A model generated the notes under the pieces. That model did not search any database. It saw only the letters and a list, made by a program, of their open reading frames with translations, and was not told the DNA's origin. Positions 50,756 through 59,587 of a stretch of 64,000 nt of DNA are shown here, in pieces (position 1 is the first letter of the stretch; each line of letters starts with the position of its first letter). Source of the stretch: Paraburkholderia sabiae (lineage in GTDB: Bacteria; Pseudomonadota; Gammaproteobacteria; Burkholderiales; Burkholderiaceae); NCBI RefSeq assembly GCF_030412785.1, contig NZ_CP125295.1:3906001-3970000 (forward strand), given 5' to 3'. The position numbers and the translations under genes are program-made.

Positions 50756-51406
50756 CTACGAACCGAGCAGACCCGCCGCCATGTTGATGCACAGCCCGAG
50801 CACGGCGACGTTGAAGTAGAACGACAATACCGACTGCGCGAGCGTCGCGCGGCGCACTTCGCTGGAGCGCAGCACGACGTCCGATGTCTGCGACGCGACG
50901 GCGATCGTGAACGAGAAGTACAGAAAGTCCCAGTAGTTCGGATCGAGCTTGTGGTCGGGAAACTTGAGCGCCGTTTCCTGTTTGCCCGCGGCGAAGTGCA
51001 GGCGGGCGTAGTGCAGCGTGAAGATGGTCGGTATCAGGAACCACGCGCCGATCAGCGTGACAGCCGTGACGACGTAGTGTGACAGGCCCGTGCTGCCCTT
51101 CGACGACGCCAGCTCAGCCACGATCGCAACGATGCTCGCCACCGTCGCCAGACAGACGATGGCGAGCACGACGACGGCGTTCTCGTCCTCGCGCTGGGCG
51201 ATCTCGCGCACGCGGTCGTGATCGGCGCGCGCCATCTCGATCCACATGAGCGCGAGATAGGTCCACACGGCGACGTCCCATGAGAGAAGCACGCGGATCA
51301 TCGGACGCATGTGCGCGCCTGCTAACACCAGACCCATCACCACGCCCACGGCGAGGCCCGTGACCATGCGCGGCCGGTTGCGCAGTACCTGCGGATAGAC
51401 ACTCAT
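50756..51406 (-). CDS. DUF1345 family membrane protein
   Basis: A 216-residue inner-membrane protein of unknown function with about five hydrophobic helices (near residues 15-33, 38-56, 78-98, 108-128 and 190-214). The loop [19 protein letters not shown] with ASQTSDV is the conserved DUF1345 signature. AGGAG at 9 bp supports the ATG at 51406. It is divergent from the sugar dehydrogenase genes. Confidence 0.88.
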   Translation of the reverse strand: MSVYPQVLRNRPRMVTGLAVGVVMGLVLAGAHMRPMIRVLLSWDVAVWTYLALMWIEMARADHDRVREIAQREDENAVVVLAIVCLATVASIVAIVAELASSKGSTGLSHYVVTAVTLIGAWFLIPTIFTLHYARLHFAAGKQETALKFPDHKLDPNYWDFLYFSFTIAVASQTSDVVLRSSEVRRATLAQSVLSFYFNVAVLGLCINMAAGLLGS

Positions 51407-51797
51407 GGGCAAGCGCTCCTGGCAGCGGGATATGACAACGGTATGTCGCGGGGCGCCCTTGAGGGCGGCGATTCTACGTGGCTATGCTGCATGATTTGTC
51501 GAAATGGGTGCCTGGACGTTATAGTTTTCCCGCAGTTTTACTCAGTGGCCTTGCATGCGGCTTTCACGGCCTGCTTCGTTCTCGCGCGAAGCGCTCCGCG
51601 AGCATGTAATGGCGGCTGCAATTCCGGCGCATTCGAGCGCCTGCGGCGGGGCGTTGCACGCGCCGCGCCTGAAGATCAGAGACCGCGAGACAGCGGCGCA
51701 AGACCGGTTTGGGGCGGACGCCCGTGTGTGCTTGCATGATCCGGCCAACAGCCGGACATAGCGCGCCGGGCGAATACAAACATCATCTGGAGCCCCC
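51407..51797. other. Divergent intergenic region, no further feature
   Basis: About 390 bp between the DUF1345 gene and the sugar dehydrogenase operon. I see no strong inverted repeat, promoter pair or coding frame; it presumably holds both promoters. Confidence 0.45.
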
Positions 51798-52373
51798 ATG
51801 ACAGATGTTGATCGACACGCTGTGCGCTCGCCACGCCGCCGGGCATGGATGCTCGGCGCGTTCGCTTCGGCTGCCGGTCTCGCGTTTGCGTCGGCGGCAC
51901 GCTATGGCGCTGTGCCTGACGTTGCGCGCCTCGCGGGCATCGCGCCCGCATTCGCCGACACGCCGGCCCCCGCAGGCGGCGGCTTCGACGCATTCCTCGC
52001 GCTGTCGGGCAAGCTCACGGGGCACACCAGCTTCGACACCGTGCACGGCAAGCGCGCCTATGACGCTCTGTCACGCGCCGACAAGCAGTTTGCGCAAAAC
52101 GTCGCCGCACTCAACAGCTGGATCCAGACGCACGGCGGCGTGCCGTCCGATACCGTCACGCAGGCCTTGCAGGCCGAGCAGCCGCAACTCGCGAAGACCG
52201 TCAGCGCGATCACGCGCGCGTGGTATCTCGGGCTCGTCGGCGACATGCCGAACGTGCAGGTGATCGCCTACGAGCGCGCGCTGATGTTCGAACCCGTGAA
52301 AGACATTCTCACGATCCCGTCGTATTGCCGCGACGTGCCGTTTTACTGGACGCAGAAGCCCGCGAACGCGTAA
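51798..52373 (+). CDS. FAD-dependent sugar dehydrogenase, small (gamma) subunit
   Basis: A 191-residue protein with a Tat-type signal (RSPRRRAWMLGAFASAAGLAF, about residues 10-30) and a C-terminal region matching the sorbitol/gluconate dehydrogenase small-subunit family (ITRAWYLGLVGDMPNVQVIAY, then SYCRDVPFYWTQKP). In the B. cepacia FAD glucose dehydrogenase this subunit carries the Tat signal and escorts the catalytic subunit, which has none, to the periplasm. The gamma-alpha-beta gene order here is the same. GGAG precedes the ATG by 5 bp. Confidence 0.9.
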   Translation: MTDVDRHAVRSPRRRAWMLGAFASAAGLAFASAARYGAVPDVARLAGIAPAFADTPAPAGGGFDAFLALSGKLTGHTSFDTVHGKRAYDALSRADKQFAQNVAALNSWIQTHGGVPSDTVTQALQAEQPQLAKTVSAITRAWYLGLVGDMPNVQVIAYERALMFEPVKDILTIPSYCRDVPFYWTQKPANA

Positions 52374-52457
52374 TCGCCGGGCCCATCATGGTTGCGTGGC
52401 GCACGGCATGAACAGAACGAAAGAGAGCGCAAAGCCGAAGGCAAACTAGAGGCAAGA

Positions 52458-54059
52458 ATGGCAAACGCAAATTCCGCCGACGTCGTCGTAGTCGGCTCGG
52501 GCGTGGCGGGCAGTCTCGTCGCGCATCAGATGGCGCTTGCGGGCGCGTCGGTGATCCTGCTCGAAGCGGGGCCGCGTCTGCAGCGCGGGCAGATCGTCGA
52601 GAACTTCCGCAATTCGCCGGCGAAATCGGACTTCGCGACGCCGTATCCGTCGACGCCTTACGCGCCGCATCCGCAGTACTCGCCCGCGAACAACTATCTG
52701 ATCCAGAAGGGCGACTATCCGTATAACTCGCAGTATCTGCGGCTCGTTGGCGGCACGACCTGGCATTGGGCCGCGGCGACGTGGCGACTGTTGCCGTCCG
52801 ACTTCGAGTTGAAGAAGCGCTACGGCGTGGGCCGCGACTGGCCGTATCCGTACGAGACGCTCGAGCCGTGGTACTTCGCCGCCGAAGTGCAACTGGGCGT
52901 GTCCGGGCCCGATGCCTCCGTCGATCTCGGTTCGCCGCGCTCGAAGCCTTATCCGATGAAAGGACTGCCGCTGTCGTACATGGATCAGCGCTTTTCCGAC
53001 GTGCTGAACGCGAACGGCTTCAAGGTCGTGCCCGAGCCCGTCGCGCGCAACAGCCGCCCATACGACGCGCGCCCGACCTGTTGCGGCAACAACAACTGCA
53101 TGCCGATCTGCCCGATCGGCGCGATGTACAACGGCATCACGCATGCCGACAAGGCCGAGCGCGCGGGCGCGAAGCTGATCGCGCAGGCCGTCGTCTACCG
53201 GATCGAAGCGGACAACAAAGGGCTGATCACGGCCGTTCACTACAAGGACCCGAACGGCAACAGCACGCGCGTGACGGCCAAGCTGTTCGTGCTCGCGGCG
53301 AACGGCATCGAGACGCCGAAGCTGATGCTGATGTCGACTTCCGATGCCTATCCGCACGGCATCGGCAATCGTTCGGATCAGGTGGGCCGCAATCTGATGG
53401 ATCATCCCGGCACGGGCGTGGCGTTTCTCGCGAACGAATCGCTGTGGCCGGGACGCGGGCCGATGGAGATGACGTCGGTCGTGAACTTCCGCGACGGCGC
53501 GTTCCGCTCGGAATACGCGTCGAAGAAGCTGCATGTATCGAACGGCGTGCCGACGATGGCGATCGCCGCCTCGCTGCTAAAAAGCGGACTGACGGGCGCC
53601 GAACTCGACCGGCAGATTCGCGATCGCGCCGCGCGCATGGTCGTGATCAACAGCTTCCATGAGCATTTGCCCGAACCGCAGAACCGCATCGTGCCTTCCG
53701 CCGATCACAAGGACGCGCTCGGCATTCCGCAACCCGAGATTTACTACTCGATCAACGACTACGTGAAGAAAAGCGCCGCGCACACGCACGAACTCTACGC
53801 GCAGATCGCCGGTCTGTTCGAAGGCACGGAGGTGTCGTTCGACGACAACTTCGCGCCGAACAACCACATCATGGGCACGACGATCATGGGCAACGACGCC
53901 GCCGATTCCGTCGTCGATGCCGACTGCCGCACGCACGATCATCCGAACCTGTTCATCGCGAGCAGCAGCGTCATGCCGGGCGCGGCGTCGGTGAACTGCA
54001 CGCTGACGGTTGCGGCGCTGTCGCTGAAGCTCGCCGACAAGCTCAAGAGCGAGATCTGA
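52458..54059 (+). CDS. FAD-dependent sugar dehydrogenase, catalytic (alpha) subunit, GMC family
   Basis: A 533-residue GMC oxidoreductase. The FAD motif is VVVVGSGVAGSLVAHQMALA near the N-terminus. A cysteine cluster TCCGNNNCMPICPIGAMYNG (about residue 213) fits the Fe-S site of B. cepacia FAD glucose dehydrogenase. The C-terminal catalytic region is FAPNNHIMGTTIMGNDAADS, then HPNLFIASSSVMPGAASVNC. No signal peptide is present, so export would depend on the Tat-tagged small subunit. The ATG at 52458, with AGAGG upstream, is used. The substrate could be glucose, gluconate or another sugar. Confidence 0.92.
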   Translation: MANANSADVVVVGSGVAGSLVAHQMALAGASVILLEAGPRLQRGQIVENFRNSPAKSDFATPYPSTPYAPHPQYSPANNYLIQKGDYPYNSQYLRLVGGTTWHWAAATWRLLPSDFELKKRYGVGRDWPYPYETLEPWYFAAEVQLGVSGPDASVDLGSPRSKPYPMKGLPLSYMDQRFSDVLNANGFKVVPEPVARNSRPYDARPTCCGNNNCMPICPIGAMYNGITHADKAERAGAKLIAQAVVYRIEADNKGLITAVHYKDPNGNSTRVTAKLFVLAANGIETPKLMLMSTSDAYPHGIGNRSDQVGRNLMDHPGTGVAFLANESLWPGRGPMEMTSVVNFRDGAFRSEYASKKLHVSNGVPTMAIAASLLKSGLTGAELDRQIRDRAARMVVINSFHEHLPEPQNRIVPSADHKDALGIPQPEIYYSINDYVKKSAAHTHELYAQIAGLFEGTEVSFDDNFAPNNHIMGTTIMGNDAADSVVDADCRTHDHPNLFIASSSVMPGAASVNCTLTVAALSLKLADKLKSEI

Positions 54060-54061
54060 CG

Positions 54062-55513
54062 ATGAGCGATCACCTGTCCCGCGCGAAACGGTCGGACGTT
54101 CACGGCGGCAATCTCGACGCAACGGTTTTCTCGTCGAGCCGGCGCGTGGCGCTCAAGAGCCGCCGGCGCATCTGGAGGATGGCGGCGCTCGCGGCGGTGT
54201 TTTCGGTGTTCGCGCTGTATCTCGCGTGGCTCGAAGCGTACGACGCCGAGCCGCATCGCAACGACGAATCGCCGCTCGGCGAAGCCGTCGCGCAGGCCAC
54301 GGCGCCTGCTGCGTCTGGACGCGGCCCGGATCTCGTCAAGCGCGGCGAGTATCTGGCGCGCGCGGGCGACTGCATCGCTTGCCACACGTCGGACAAAGGG
54401 CGTCCATTCGCGGGCGGCCTCGCGATCGCCACGCCGTTCGGCACGATTTATACGCCGAACATCACACCCGATCCGGACACGGGCATCGGCCGCTGGACGG
54501 AAGCGGACTTCATGCGCGCGATGCACGAGGGCATCGGCAAGGAAGGCGAGCGGCTTTATCCGGCGTTTCCGTACGTCGGGTACACGAAGGTCACCGATCA
54601 GGACGTGCAGGCGATCCGCGCGTATCTGAACACGGTGGTGCCCGTGCATTACACGCCGCCGTCGAACGACTTGCGCTTCCCGTTCAACCAGCGCTGGCTG
54701 ATGGTCTTGTGGAACCTGTTCAACTTCGACGAAGGGCGTTTCTTGCCCGATCCGAAGCAGAGTGCCGAATGGAATCGCGGCGCGTATCTCGTCGAAGGTC
54801 TTGCGCATTGCGAGGAGTGCCATACACCGCGCAACTTCATGCAGGGCCTGAAAACCAGCGAACGATTCTCAGGCGCGATCCAGGCCGGCTGGCATGCGTA
54901 CAACATCACGCCGCACAAGACGAGCGGCATCGGCGACTGGTCGGAACAGGATGTCGTCAGTTACCTGTCGACGGGCGTCGCGCATGGGCGCGCCAATGCG
55001 GCCGGACCGATGGCCGATGTCGTTTCCGATAGCACGCAGTATTTGAATCGCGAAGATCTGCGTTCGATCGCGACGTATTTGCGGTCGATCAAGCCTGTCG
55101 ATCGGGGTGAATCGAGGATGCGTGCTGCATGGGGTTCGCCTGCCAGCGATGTCGATGCGATGCGGGGTACTCGGGTTAGCGGCGTCAATGGTGCGCAGCT
55201 TTTTCTCGCTAATTGTGCTTCCTGTCATCACTGGACTGGGGAAGGTGTCGGCGCTAGCTCGCCGGGTGCTTATCCTGCTCTGCTGCATAACAGTGTTGTT
55301 GGGGCTAGTGATGCTAATAATCTCGCGATGGTGATTTTGCACGGTGTGCGGCGTACGACTCAGGATGCTGATGTTTTGATGCCTGGGTTTGAGCGTGATT
55401 TGAATGATGAGCAAATTGCTGCTCTCGCTAACTATGTGACCGGGCAGTTTGGGAATCCGCGGGCTCGGGTTAGTGCCGACGAGGTCGGGAGGTTGAGGGG
55501 TTTGACGCCCTGA
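54062..55513 (+). CDS. Triheme cytochrome c subunit of the sugar dehydrogenase
   Basis: A 483-residue membrane-anchored cytochrome. It has three CxxCH haem sites: CIACH (about residue 103), CEECH (about 250) and CASCH (about 385). A 36-residue basic cytoplasmic N-terminus and one helix (about 40-57, MAALAAVFSVFALYLAWL) replace the cleaved signal usual for this subunit. It starts 2 bp after the alpha subunit and would pass electrons to quinone or oxidase. The last 103 codons contain 50 ending in T, against about 12 in the first 103. The change faces palindrome copy 3 and lies within an intact reading frame. Confidence 0.92.
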   Translation: MSDHLSRAKRSDVHGGNLDATVFSSSRRVALKSRRRIWRMAALAAVFSVFALYLAWLEAYDAEPHRNDESPLGEAVAQATAPAASGRGPDLVKRGEYLARAGDCIACHTSDKGRPFAGGLAIATPFGTIYTPNITPDPDTGIGRWTEADFMRAMHEGIGKEGERLYPAFPYVGYTKVTDQDVQAIRAYLNTVVPVHYTPPSNDLRFPFNQRWLMVLWNLFNFDEGRFLPDPKQSAEWNRGAYLVEGLAHCEECHTPRNFMQGLKTSERFSGAIQAGWHAYNITPHKTSGIGDWSEQDVVSYLSTGVAHGRANAAGPMADVVSDSTQYLNREDLRSIATYLRSIKPVDRGESRMRAAWGSPASDVDAMRGTRVSGVNGAQLFLANCASCHHWTGEGVGASSPGAYPALLHNSVVGASDANNLAMVILHGVRRTTQDADVLMPGFERDLNDEQIAALANYVTGQFGNPRARVSADEVGRLRGLTP

Positions 55514-55560
55514 GTCATGGCTATTGCTTTGCTTTGCTTTGCTTTGGTTTGATTTGCTGT

Positions 55561-56078
55561 GGCATCCGCGAATTCGTATCGGTTTATTAGCGTTGCCCCT
55601 GTGCGGGGCGGCAGTTACTTTCTTTGCCGCGGCAAAGAAAGTAACCAAAGAAAGCCGCTTTTAAACCTACGGTGCCTGCCAGGATAACGCCACGGCACAG
55701 GTTCCTTGAGCTGTCGCACAGCGACGCCAATACTCCGTAGAAAGCCCGCAGTTAACCGCGCGCGGAGCGAAAGATGACATCCACCTGGAGCACATTCGGT
55801 CGGCACGTTTTTTTTGCATTTGCCCTCGGTTGATTGCGGCGGTATGTGCTCCAGACTGTGTGGGCTTTTCGCGCCGTGCGCGCTTGACTGCGGGCTTTCT
55901 ACAGAGTGCGGACGTCGCTGCGCGACGGCTCAACTGCGGCATGCCGCAGCGCCATCCTGGCGGGCACCGGAGGTTCAAAAGCGGCTTTCTTTGGTTACTT
56001 TCTTTGCCGCGGCAAAGAAAGTAACTGCCGCCCCGCACAGGGGCAACGCTAGCGAACCGATACGAATTCGCGGATGCC
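55561..56078. repeat. Long palindromic repeat element, copy 3 (inverted)
   Basis: A 518-bp element whose asymmetric centre reads in the opposite direction to copies 1 and 2. The segment with TGGATGTCA/CACATTCGGTCGG is on the left and the CACAGTCTGGAGCAC side is on the right. Both arms carry the GTTACTTTCTTTG...CAAAGAAAGTAAC hairpin. The variable blocks are CGGCACAGGTTCCTTGAGCT (left arm) and GCGGCATGCCGCAGTTGAGC (right arm, read inward), the same pairing as in copy 2 once orientation is allowed for. It lies between the cytochrome gene and the phosphatase. A TTTGC-repeat tract (about 55525-55557) borders it on the left. Confidence 0.9.
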
Positions 56079-56233
56079 GGCGAAGTGACAATTCGCGAAC
56101 CCCATCAACCTGACCTGCGAACAAAAATCAAAACGCCGCTGCAAGCAAAACCAAACCCAAAACACTAACGAACGGCCTAGAAACGCGAGATGCCCCGCAT
56201 ACAGGGCATCCCCACCCGCACTATCATGCTGTT

Positions 56234-56971
56234 ATGGATTCCACACTTGTCACCGTCGTCGAACATCATCCCTTCAACCGCGCGGGACGCGACTTCGTCA
56301 TCGGCGATCTGCACGGTTGTCTCGACGCGCTCCGCTTCCTGCTACGCGAAATCGAATTCGATCCGTCGCGCGACCGGCTGTTTTCGGTCGGCGATCTCGT
56401 CGATCGTGGTTCGCAGTCGGAAGAAGCCCTCGCGTTGCTCGACAAGCCCTGGTTCCATGCCGTGCTCGGCAATCACGAGGACACGCTCTGCGCGGTTGCC
56501 GAAGGCAAGCTCAAGAAGCAGTGGTGGTACGGCATCGGCGGATTGTGGAGCGCGCATCTGCCGGCCGAAAAGCTGCAATCCTATGCGCAGCGGCTGCGCG
56601 CGCTGCCGCTCGTGCGCGTGATCGGCTCGGGCAGCCAGCGCTTCAACGTGCTGCACGCCGAGTTTCTCGGCACGGACGCCGACCTCGACGCCGACGATTT
56701 TTCCGCGGAAACACGCCAGCAACTGCTGTGGGGCCGCAGCCTCGCCATGGGCACGGGCGATCCGATGTCCCAACTCGGCCTGTCGCTGACCTATTGCGGT
56801 CACACGCCGATGCGCGAGGTCCAGCAGATCGGCGCGCAGGTGTTCATCGATACGGGCGCGTTCGGTCCCGGCGGCAAGCTGACGATCGTCGAGGCCCACA
56901 CGACGAATCGCTGGTCGGTCACGGTCGACGTGGCGCGCTCGGTCGGCGCTGCGGCGCTCGCGCTGCCGTAG
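56234..56971 (+). CDS. PPP-family metallophosphatase (serine/threonine phosphatase type)
   Basis: A 245-residue calcineurin-like phosphatase close to the bacterial PrpA/PrpB and lambda phosphatase group. The three metal/phosphate signatures are complete: FVIGDLHGCLDAL (residues 20-32), FSVGDLVDRGSQSEE (about 50-64) and AVLGNHEDTL (about 75-84). YCGHTPMREVQ supplies a C-terminal metal histidine. It may act on phosphoproteins or dinucleotides; the substrate is not visible. It has no signal peptide. Its 5' flank is the A+C-rich side of palindrome copy 3. Confidence 0.9.
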   Translation: MDSTLVTVVEHHPFNRAGRDFVIGDLHGCLDALRFLLREIEFDPSRDRLFSVGDLVDRGSQSEEALALLDKPWFHAVLGNHEDTLCAVAEGKLKKQWWYGIGGLWSAHLPAEKLQSYAQRLRALPLVRVIGSGSQRFNVLHAEFLGTDADLDADDFSAETRQQLLWGRSLAMGTGDPMSQLGLSLTYCGHTPMREVQQIGAQVFIDTGAFGPGGKLTIVEAHTTNRWSVTVDVARSVGAAALALP

Positions 56972-56991
56972 GCTCACGTCATCATCAGCCG

Positions 56992-57693
56992 TCATCCCAC
57001 CTGATTCAGCTCGAAGATCACATCGACGGCATTGCCGTTCCAGTTGTATTCCAGGTACGCCGCGTGATGACAGTCCCGCAGCAGCGTCGTCTTGAACGCG
57101 GCGAGGCATTCGCCCGCCGCATCCCGCACCGACGGATACACGATGCCCGGCGCACCCGCCTCGCGCACCGCGCGACCGAGCGCCTGGCCGGGCGCGTAGT
57201 CGTTCGGCGACAGCACCGATGCATCGACCGATTCCGCGCCGCGCAGATCCACCACGTTGCCTTGCGCCATCACGGTGTAGAGGCGCATCTGCTGGCGCAT
57301 CGGTGGCTGCTGGGTGGCGGCGAGGAACAGGCCGGAGTGATAGCGCGTCTCGGCAATCGCGGTGTCGCGCGAGCGCGCGCAATAAAACACGCCGTACGTG
57401 CCGTCCGAGAAACGGCTGCCCTGCGGGTTCAGATGCGTGAGCGCGGCCATGATCGGTCCGTAGCCGGGACCGAAGCGCCTTTCTTCGCGCGGCACGAGAT
57501 CGAGATCGCCGACTTCGGTACGCACACGGTCATTGGTCATCGCTTCGAGCGCGTAGAGCGCCTCGAAATCTTCGGGCGACGCGACGCGATCGAACAGGTT
57601 GACGGCGGGAAAACGCGTGGGAATCACGCGATACGCCGGCGTCCAGACGAGCGGGCACGCGCGCCAGCGGTCTTGCCATTGTGGATCGGTCAC
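56992..57693 (-). CDS. RES-domain toxin
   Basis: A 233-residue RES-family protein. The three name-giving residues are in place: Arg in PAYRVIP (Arg22), Glu in DTAIAETRYHSG (about 115) and Ser in GIVYPSVRDAAG (about 186). Family members deplete NAD+ as toxins (for example MbcT) or modify other targets. The gene overlaps the upstream antitoxin by four bases (ATGA), the standard toxin-antitoxin layout. Confidence 0.92.
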   Translation of the reverse strand: MTDPQWQDRWRACPLVWTPAYRVIPTRFPAVNLFDRVASPEDFEALYALEAMTNDRVRTEVGDLDLVPREERRFGPGYGPIMAALTHLNPQGSRFSDGTYGVFYCARSRDTAIAETRYHSGLFLAATQQPPMRQQMRLYTVMAQGNVVDLRGAESVDASVLSPNDYAPGQALGRAVREAGAPGIVYPSVRDAAGECLAAFKTTLLRDCHHAAYLEYNWNGNAVDVIFELNQVG

Positions 57694-58127
57694 GCCCAGC
57701 CGCCTCGCATTGCGTCGAGATACTGGCGCACGGCCACGAGGTCGCTGATGTTGCCCGCCAGCATGCGGTCGAGCGCGCGGCGGCCGCCGAACGGCGGCGC
57801 GCTGTTGGGACGCTTGACCCAGGTATCTGCGGCGGCGGGTTGCGGCAGCAGGATTTGCAGTGCCTTATAGATGCCGAGCAGAAGCGACAGACGCTCCAGC
57901 GTGTCGCGTCCGAGGCGTGCCGTTTGCGGCTCCTGCTTCCATTTGAAGAACGTGGAACGGCCAGGCGAGCCGAGCAGGATGATCTGCTCTTCGGTGCTCA
58001 GTTCCCAGTCGCGGGCGATGTTGAAGAACGCGCGCAGACCGGCGGCGGACATGTCCGCCATCGAAGGTTCGGCGGAAGGGCGTCGCAACGGTCGTTCAGC
58101 GCTCGAATAGTGCGCGGCGGAAGACAT
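57690..58127 (-). CDS. Xre/MbcA/ParS-type antitoxin
   Basis: A 145-residue partner of the RES toxin. The N-terminal half is an Xre-like helix-turn-helix (about residues 28-80: GLRAFFNIARDWELSTEEQI, LGSPGRSTFFKWKQE). The C-terminal half is the MbcA/ParS toxin-binding domain (PNSAPPFGGRRALDRMLAG, then VAVRQYLDAMRGGWA). AGGA lies 8 bp before the ATG. A short AT-rich dyad upstream (58157-58172) may be its operator. Confidence 0.92.
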   Translation of the reverse strand: MSSAAHYSSAERPLRRPSAEPSMADMSAAGLRAFFNIARDWELSTEEQIILLGSPGRSTFFKWKQEPQTARLGRDTLERLSLLLGIYKALQILLPQPAAADTWVKRPNSAPPFGGRRALDRMLAGNISDLVAVRQYLDAMRGGWA

Positions 58128-58156
58128 GATCTGAGTCCTGTTTTGAACTTTTTATG

Positions 58157-58172
58157 CATATTAGTCTATATG
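58157..58172. promoter_or_regulatory. Dyad upstream of the RES/Xre pair, candidate operator
   Basis: CATAT-TAGTCT-ATATG, an AT-rich dyad 30 bp upstream of the antitoxin start, is in the expected place for autorepression by the Xre protein. It also lies ahead of the rightward gene at 58232. Confidence 0.4.
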
Positions 58173-58194
58173 TGGATTATTGCAAGTACGCCTG

Positions 58195-58200
58195 TATAAT
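58195..58200 (+). promoter_or_regulatory. TATAAT -10 box for the gene at 58232
   Basis: A perfect TATAAT 31 bp ahead of the GTG start. No good -35 hexamer stands at 16-18 bp. Confidence 0.45.
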
Positions 58201-58231
58201 TCGCGCCTCGAGTTTTTGCACGGAGACTGCG

Positions 58232-58618
58232 GTGTCGCTGCGTTCGAAGGTGTGGTTGACGGTAGGTTTGCTGGGCGCGTCGATGGCGGCGCACGCGGAG
58301 TACAAGGAAGTGTGGAATCCGCCCGAGGCGACGCGCGGCGCGACGCACGCTCACGCTCACGCTCATCCGGCGAAGGTGGCGCCGGCTAAGCACGTCGCGT
58401 CCGTGAAGGCGAAACCGACGGCGAAAAAGCCGCATGGCGTCGCAGTGAAAGCGACGCACGCGACGCACACGCCGCACACGGCAAGCGCCAAGGTCGCGCA
58501 TGCAAAGCCTGTCGAAGCGGCGGCGAAACCTCAACGGGTCGCTGCGAGTCCAGCCGTTCAGCCCGGCACCAGCGGCAACCACGCAACACCGCGCGAACTG
58601 CCGCCCATCCTTCACTAA
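58232..58618 (+). CDS. Small exported His/Ala/Lys-rich protein of unknown function
   Basis: A 128-residue protein I do not recognise. A clear Sec signal peptide (MSLRSKVWLTVGLLGASMAAHA, given here as residues 1-22) would leave a mature chain starting EYKEVWNPPEATRG. The rest is low complexity, rich in Ala, His, Lys, Thr and Val, with THAHAHAHPAK near residue 40 and repeated KATHATHT-type units. Histidine clusters suggest metal binding, but this is a guess. The GTG at 58232, with GGAG at 6 bp, is a better start than upstream in-frame codons. Confidence 0.75.
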   Translation: MSLRSKVWLTVGLLGASMAAHAEYKEVWNPPEATRGATHAHAHAHPAKVAPAKHVASVKAKPTAKKPHGVAVKATHATHTPHTASAKVAHAKPVEAAAKPQRVAASPAVQPGTSGNHATPRELPPILH

Positions 58619-58637
58619 AAATCCCGCGCGGGTGCGC

Positions 58638-59489
58638 TCACTGCGCGCTCAAGCCGTTCGTCACGAGCCGCAACGACTCGATCGAGCGCGCGTCGCGAAC
58701 ACGCGAATGCAGCGTCACGCGCGATTCCGGCAACGGAGGCAGGCCGAGTCTCGGCCCTGAATCGACGAGTCCACGCGGCGCGACACGTCTTGCCAGCGGC
58801 GAGACGGCCAGTCCAGCCGCCGCCGCCGCGCCCACCGCCTGCACGCCGCCGCCGACAAACGTCTCGCGCCACGCGATCCCCGCGCCATCGAGCGTGCGCA
58901 GCGCAATCGACCGCACGTTGCAGGGCGCGGCCAGCAGCGCCAGCGACAACGGCTCGCCCGCGCGCGGCTGCCATTCGGGTGCCGCGAGCCATGACAGCGG
59001 TTCCGTGAAGAGCAGCTGGCCGTCGTCGCGCGGTACGTCGTCCGGTTCGTAGCGCACGATCACGGCGTCGAGCCGCCGTTCGTCGAACTGTTGCAGCAGC
59101 GTCGCCGACAATCCCATGTGCAGTTCCAGCACGAGCCCCGGATCGTGCGCATTCACGCGCGCAAGCAGCGTCGCGAGATCGCTTCCCGCCACGTGCTCGC
59201 TCAAACCGAGCGCGAATCGCCGCCTGTCCGCCGATAACGCGCCGAGCGCCCGGTCATGCGCGCGGAGCAGATCGCGTGCGCCTTCGAGAAACGCCTCCCC
59301 GTCCGCCGACAGCCGCACCACGCGCGGCGTGCGTTCCAGCAACTGCTTGCCCACGTGCGCTTCCAGCCGCTTCAGCTTGAGGCTGACAGCGGACTGCGTG
59401 GTGTCGAGCGCATCGGCGGCGCGCGTGAAGCTGCGCAGATCGGCGACGAGCACGAACGCGCGCACGGCATCGAGATCGAGTACTTTCAT
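58638..59489 (-). CDS. LysR-family transcriptional regulator
   Basis: A 283-residue LysR regulator. The N-terminal winged helix holds FVLVADLRSFTRAADALDTT and QSAVSLKLKRLEAHVGKQLL (about residues 10-60); a periplasmic-binding-like effector domain covers about 90-280. It is divergent from a tautomerase gene 98 bp away and probably controls it. The ATG at 59489 gives the normal LysR start; an extension of 16 codons is open but unlike the family. Confidence 0.9.
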   Translation of the reverse strand: MKVLDLDAVRAFVLVADLRSFTRAADALDTTQSAVSLKLKRLEAHVGKQLLERTPRVVRLSADGEAFLEGARDLLRAHDRALGALSADRRRFALGLSEHVAGSDLATLLARVNAHDPGLVLELHMGLSATLLQQFDERRLDAVIVRYEPDDVPRDDGQLLFTEPLSWLAAPEWQPRAGEPLSLALLAAPCNVRSIALRTLDGAGIAWRETFVGGGVQAVGAAAAAGLAVSPLARRVAPRGLVDSGPRLGLPPLPESRVTLHSRVRDARSIESLRLVTNGLSAQ

Positions 59490-59500
59490 TTCAGGTGAAA
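59489..59500. promoter_or_regulatory. Dyad at the LysR start, candidate operator
   Basis: TTTCA-GG-TGAAA is a perfect dyad nested in a wider TTTCAT...ATGAAA pair (59484-59510), between the divergent lysR and tautomerase genes. It overlaps the chosen lysR ATG, so it may be autoregulatory or may argue for a different start. Confidence 0.35.
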
Positions 59501-59587
59501 ATAGATGAAATATCCAGCTATGTCTGTTCATCATCATAGACGCGAACTAATCTGAATGCACTTTCTCTTCATTCATAGGAGTTCGAC

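Noticed and set aside
50405..51082. A 225-codon + strand frame over the glgE upstream region and the DUF1345 gene
   Set aside because: It is mostly antisense to the clear DUF1345 membrane protein and has no family resemblance.
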